Part shown: positions 5,857 to 7,446 of the stretch, one piece after another | How positions within the stretch are numbered: position 1 is the stretch's first letter | Layout: every line of letters begins with the position of its first letter | Assembly (NCBI GenBank): GCA_013696045.1 | Contig: JACCZH010000169.1 | Coordinates: 1 to 7,446, forward strand | Length of the DNA stretch: 7,446 bases | Origin: Chloroflexia bacterium | GTDB lineage: Bacteria; Chloroflexota; Chloroflexia; Thermomicrobiales; CFX8 | Direction of reading: 5' to 3' | Notes under the pieces: model-generated | What the model saw: the letters and a program-made list of their open reading frames with translations, nothing else | Databases searched by the model: none | Told to the model about the DNA's origin: nothing | Program-made: the position numbers and the translations under genes

Positions 5857-6576
5857 ATGTACATGATGAATCATCCATGGGTGGATTTCGATGCGCTCCG
5901 GCAGGAGACCGATCTGGTCATCATCCCGACCGGGGCGGTCGAGGTCTATGGACAGCATCTGCCGGCCGGGACCGACACGATTGTCGTCACCCACATTGCC
6001 AGGCTCGTCGGCGAGCGGCTGAACGCACCGGTGTTGCCAACGCTGCCGGTTGGGTTTTCACGCTCGTTGGGTGATTTCCCCGGGACGCTCAACATCTCGA
6101 CGCCGACGTTGATGGCCTATGTGCAGGAGACGGCCGAGAGTGTCATCGCCTGGGGCTTCAAGCGTGTGCTCTTCATCAACAGTCACCGTGGCAACGTCGG
6201 GCCGATCGGCGAGGTGTCCATGGAGCTGCAGGAGACGTTCGATGTGCGCTGCGCCCAGGTGTTCTGGTGGGATTACGTGGCCGGGTTGGTGAAAGACATC
6301 GTCGATAGCGGCCCGCACGCCATGGGTCACGCCGCCGAGATCGGCACTTCGGTCATGCTGCACCTGCAGCCGGACCTGGTGGTGCGTGACCGCATTGAGG
6401 ACCAGACTCCGAAGCCACTGCCATTTACAGACGTCATCCAATATAAGGGCATGCACCATCGCTCTGACACCGGCGTCGTCGGTAACCCGGCCGTCGGGAC
6501 CGCCGAGAAGGGCGCCGAGATGGTCAAACGTGGCGTTGACCGGATTGTAGAGTTTGTCGAGAGTGAGTTGTCTTAA
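5857..6576 (+). CDS. Creatininase-family amidohydrolase
   Basis: A 239-residue cytosolic metallohydrolase of the creatininase fold, a family that opens cyclic amides or cleaves C-N bonds (creatininase, FAPy deformylase ArfB, mycofactocin peptidase MftE). Motif 1 is IIPTGAVEVYGQHLPAGTD (22-40): Glu29 and Asp40 align with metal ligands, but the usual His two residues after the Glu is Tyr31. Motif 2 is LFINSHRGN (105-113), where the family norm is NGHGGN; His110 is kept. Motif 3 is GHAAEIGTSVML (157-168), with Glu161. DTGVVGNPAVGTAEKG (204-219) is the typical C-terminal block. The substrate is unknown, and true creatinine hydrolysis is unlikely with this active site. The frame is open from 5749, but ATG at 5857 follows the promoter. 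A GGGG lies 6 nt before it and AAGGAG 12 nt before it, and the length fits the family. ATGs at 5863 and 5866 are alternatives. Confidence 0.92.
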   Translation: MYMMNHPWVDFDALRQETDLVIIPTGAVEVYGQHLPAGTDTIVVTHIARLVGERLNAPVLPTLPVGFSRSLGDFPGTLNISTPTLMAYVQETAESVIAWGFKRVLFINSHRGNVGPIGEVSMELQETFDVRCAQVFWWDYVAGLVKDIVDSGPHAMGHAAEIGTSVMLHLQPDLVVRDRIEDQTPKPLPFTDVIQYKGMHHRSDTGVVGNPAVGTAEKGAEMVKRGVDRIVEFVESELS

Positions 6577-6699
6577 AGAGCTGCGCGAAGTTACCCATTA
6601 TGGTCCGAATGTTCGCGGTAGCCTTAAGGTGCGGAAACGCTCGCTCGCTGCTGATCCTGGATCGCTCCGTCGCGGATGTGCCAGCGTCAACTGAACGAG

Positions 6700-6707
6700 A
6701 AGGAGGT
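6700..6707 (+). promoter_or_regulatory. Strong ribosome binding site before the MscS gene
   Basis: AAGGAGGT is a full-strength Shine-Dalgarno match. It lies just after an in-frame stop (TGA, 6692-6694), so translation must begin right downstream. No ATG or GTG exists in frame there. Counted from GGAGG (6702-6706), CTG at 6713 is 6 nt away and TTG at 6719 is 12 nt away. Confidence 0.7.
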
Positions 6708-6718
6708 CGCTCCTGGAC

Positions 6719-7446
6719 TTGTCAGGCATACGACTCGTTGGCATCAACGCTGAAAACGGACAGAAACTGCTCCTGACGCTGGCGATCATCGCAGTCGTCA
6801 TCATTCTGCGCAAGGCACTTATCGAGCTTTCCAGCATGGTCCTTCGGGGCACACATAACGAGAAGACCAGATTCTGGACGCGTCAGGCGGTCAGTCTTTT
6901 CACGACCATAGCCCTGATTTTGAGCCTGCTCTCGATCTGGTTTGACGATCCGACACGTCTTGCAACAGCGCTTGGGTTGGTCACTGCCGGCCTGGCGTTC
7001 GCTCTGCAACAGGTCGTAACGGCGATCGCGGGATATTTCGTCATCCTGCGCGGGAGCAACTTCAGCGTTGGAGACCGTATCACCATGGGCGGGGTGCGTG
7101 GAGATGTCGTAGCCCTTGGCTTTATTCAGACAACTATTATGGAAATGGGCCAACCGCCGACGGTGCAGAACGCCGATCCTCCAATGTGGGTGCGCAGCCG
7201 CCAGTACACCGGCCGGGTTGTGACCGTGAGCAACGCCCGGATTTTCGACGAGCCGGTTTATAATTACACCCGCGATTTCCCCTATTTATGGGAGGAGATC
7301 ACCCTTCCGATCTCGTATACGGACGACCGCAAACGCGCCGAAGAGATCCTGCTGGAAACTGCACAGCGGCACACTGTCGAGATTAGCGAGATGAGCCAGG
7401 AATCACTGGACGCCATGCGTCAGCGATATTTTGTGCAGTCCACGAG
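6719..7446 (+). CDS. MscS-type small-conductance mechanosensitive ion channel (partial, runs off right edge)
   Basis: The first 242 codons are present. Three hydrophobic helices are visible at about residues 17-38, 56-75 and 83-110. The last, TALGLVTAGLAFALQQVVTA and onward, is the small-residue, pore-lining helix of MscS. It is followed by the beta-domain signature FSVGDRITMGGVRGDVVALGFIQTT (115-139). After that comes an extra segment of about 20 residues (QPPTVQNADPPMWVRSRQYTG, 145-165 approx.) before VVTVSNARIFDEPVYNYTRD, which replaces the usual ..IPN.. block. The C-terminal alpha/beta vestibule begins near 190. The protein would sit in the inner membrane and open on turgor rise. The start is uncertain: TTG at 6719 is the conventional codon, while CTG at 6713 is better spaced from AAGGAGGT. 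An in-frame stop at 6692 excludes anything longer. It lies 142 bases after the creatininase-like gene, with no obvious promoter of its own in the gap. Confidence 0.9.
   Translation, partial: MSGIRLVGINAENGQKLLLTLAIIAVVIILRKALIELSSMVLRGTHNEKTRFWTRQAVSLFTTIALILSLLSIWFDDPTRLATALGLVTAGLAFALQQVVTAIAGYFVILRGSNFSVGDRITMGGVRGDVVALGFIQTTIMEMGQPPTVQNADPPMWVRSRQYTGRVVTVSNARIFDEPVYNYTRDFPYLWEEITLPISYTDDRKRAEEILLETAQRHTVEISEMSQESLDAMRQRYFVQST

Noticed and set aside
5094..5864. A 256-codon open frame on the minus strand across the cupin gene and hairpin repeat
   Set aside because: It runs antisense through the whole cupin, whose plus-strand protein has clear family motifs. The part over the hairpin gives the CHPEERGIR-type peptide commonly produced by translating such repeats.
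6580..6622. CGCGAA/TTCGCG inverted repeat after the creatininase-family gene as a terminator
   Set aside because: The stem is only 6 bp with a 22-nt loop and no T-run. The nearby CCTTAAGG palindrome (6622-6629) is too short to mean much.
6722..7153. A 143-codon minus-strand frame over the MscS gene
   Set aside because: It is antisense to an unmistakable MscS protein with pore helix and beta-domain signature.
1..7446. CRISPR array, tRNA or rRNA genes, transposase genes, toxin-antitoxin pairs
   Set aside because: No regularly spaced repeats, cloverleaf, rRNA segments or transposase motifs were seen on reading both strands.

Overview
The window is high-GC bacterial DNA. It most resembles the Chloroflexota, class Thermomicrobia (a Sphaerobacter/Nitrolancea-like lineage or an uncultured relative). 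The evidence is the codon use, the style of the XRE regulator at the left edge, the type of MscS channel at the right edge, and two dispersed-looking palindromic repeats, one built on a TGTCATCC..GAGGAACGAGGGATCC arm. This placement is an inference from memory of such genomes, not a database result.

Layout. (1) 1-178, minus strand: N-terminus of an XRE-type helix-turn-helix regulator, cut by the window edge. (2) 179-687: a 509-base stretch with no convincing gene. It has a possible -10 box for the regulator and a short peptide-like stretch that may be a relic of an ATPase regulator. (3) 688-3807: a glycerol catabolism pair. glpD (FAD-dependent glycerol-3-phosphate dehydrogenase, minus strand) and glpK (glycerol kinase, plus strand) are divergently transcribed from a 108-base region holding a promoter-like sequence, a TGTGTG..CACACA operator-like palindrome and a leader hairpin. 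(4) 3808-3997: the convergent gap after glpK, filled mostly by a 118-base structured inverted repeat. (5) 3998-5191, minus strand: an M20-family (ACY1L2/AbgB-like) amidohydrolase. (6) 5295-5660, plus strand: a small single-domain cupin, divergent from the hydrolase. (7) 5669-5732: a near-perfect 26/27-bp hairpin repeat. (8) 5857-6576, plus strand: a creatininase-family amidohydrolase with its own promoter. (9) 6719-7446, plus strand: an MscS-type mechanosensitive channel, cut by the window edge.

How the genes work together. GlpK phosphorylates glycerol and GlpD oxidises the product to dihydroxyacetone phosphate, feeding electrons to the quinone pool. The palindrome between them suggests joint control by a repressor, but no glycerol facilitator and no glp regulator is present. 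The M20 hydrolase, cupin and creatininase-like protein look like small-molecule catabolic enzymes, but they lie on separate transcripts and no shared substrate can be read from sequence. The window mainly holds recognisable housekeeping and accessory metabolism, and I see no strong sign of an undescribed multi-gene system. The most unusual items are the two palindromic repeats, the glp operator, a creatininase-family active site with Tyr in place of a metal-ligand His, a glycerol kinase lacking both classical regulatory sites, and an MscS with an insertion in its beta domain.
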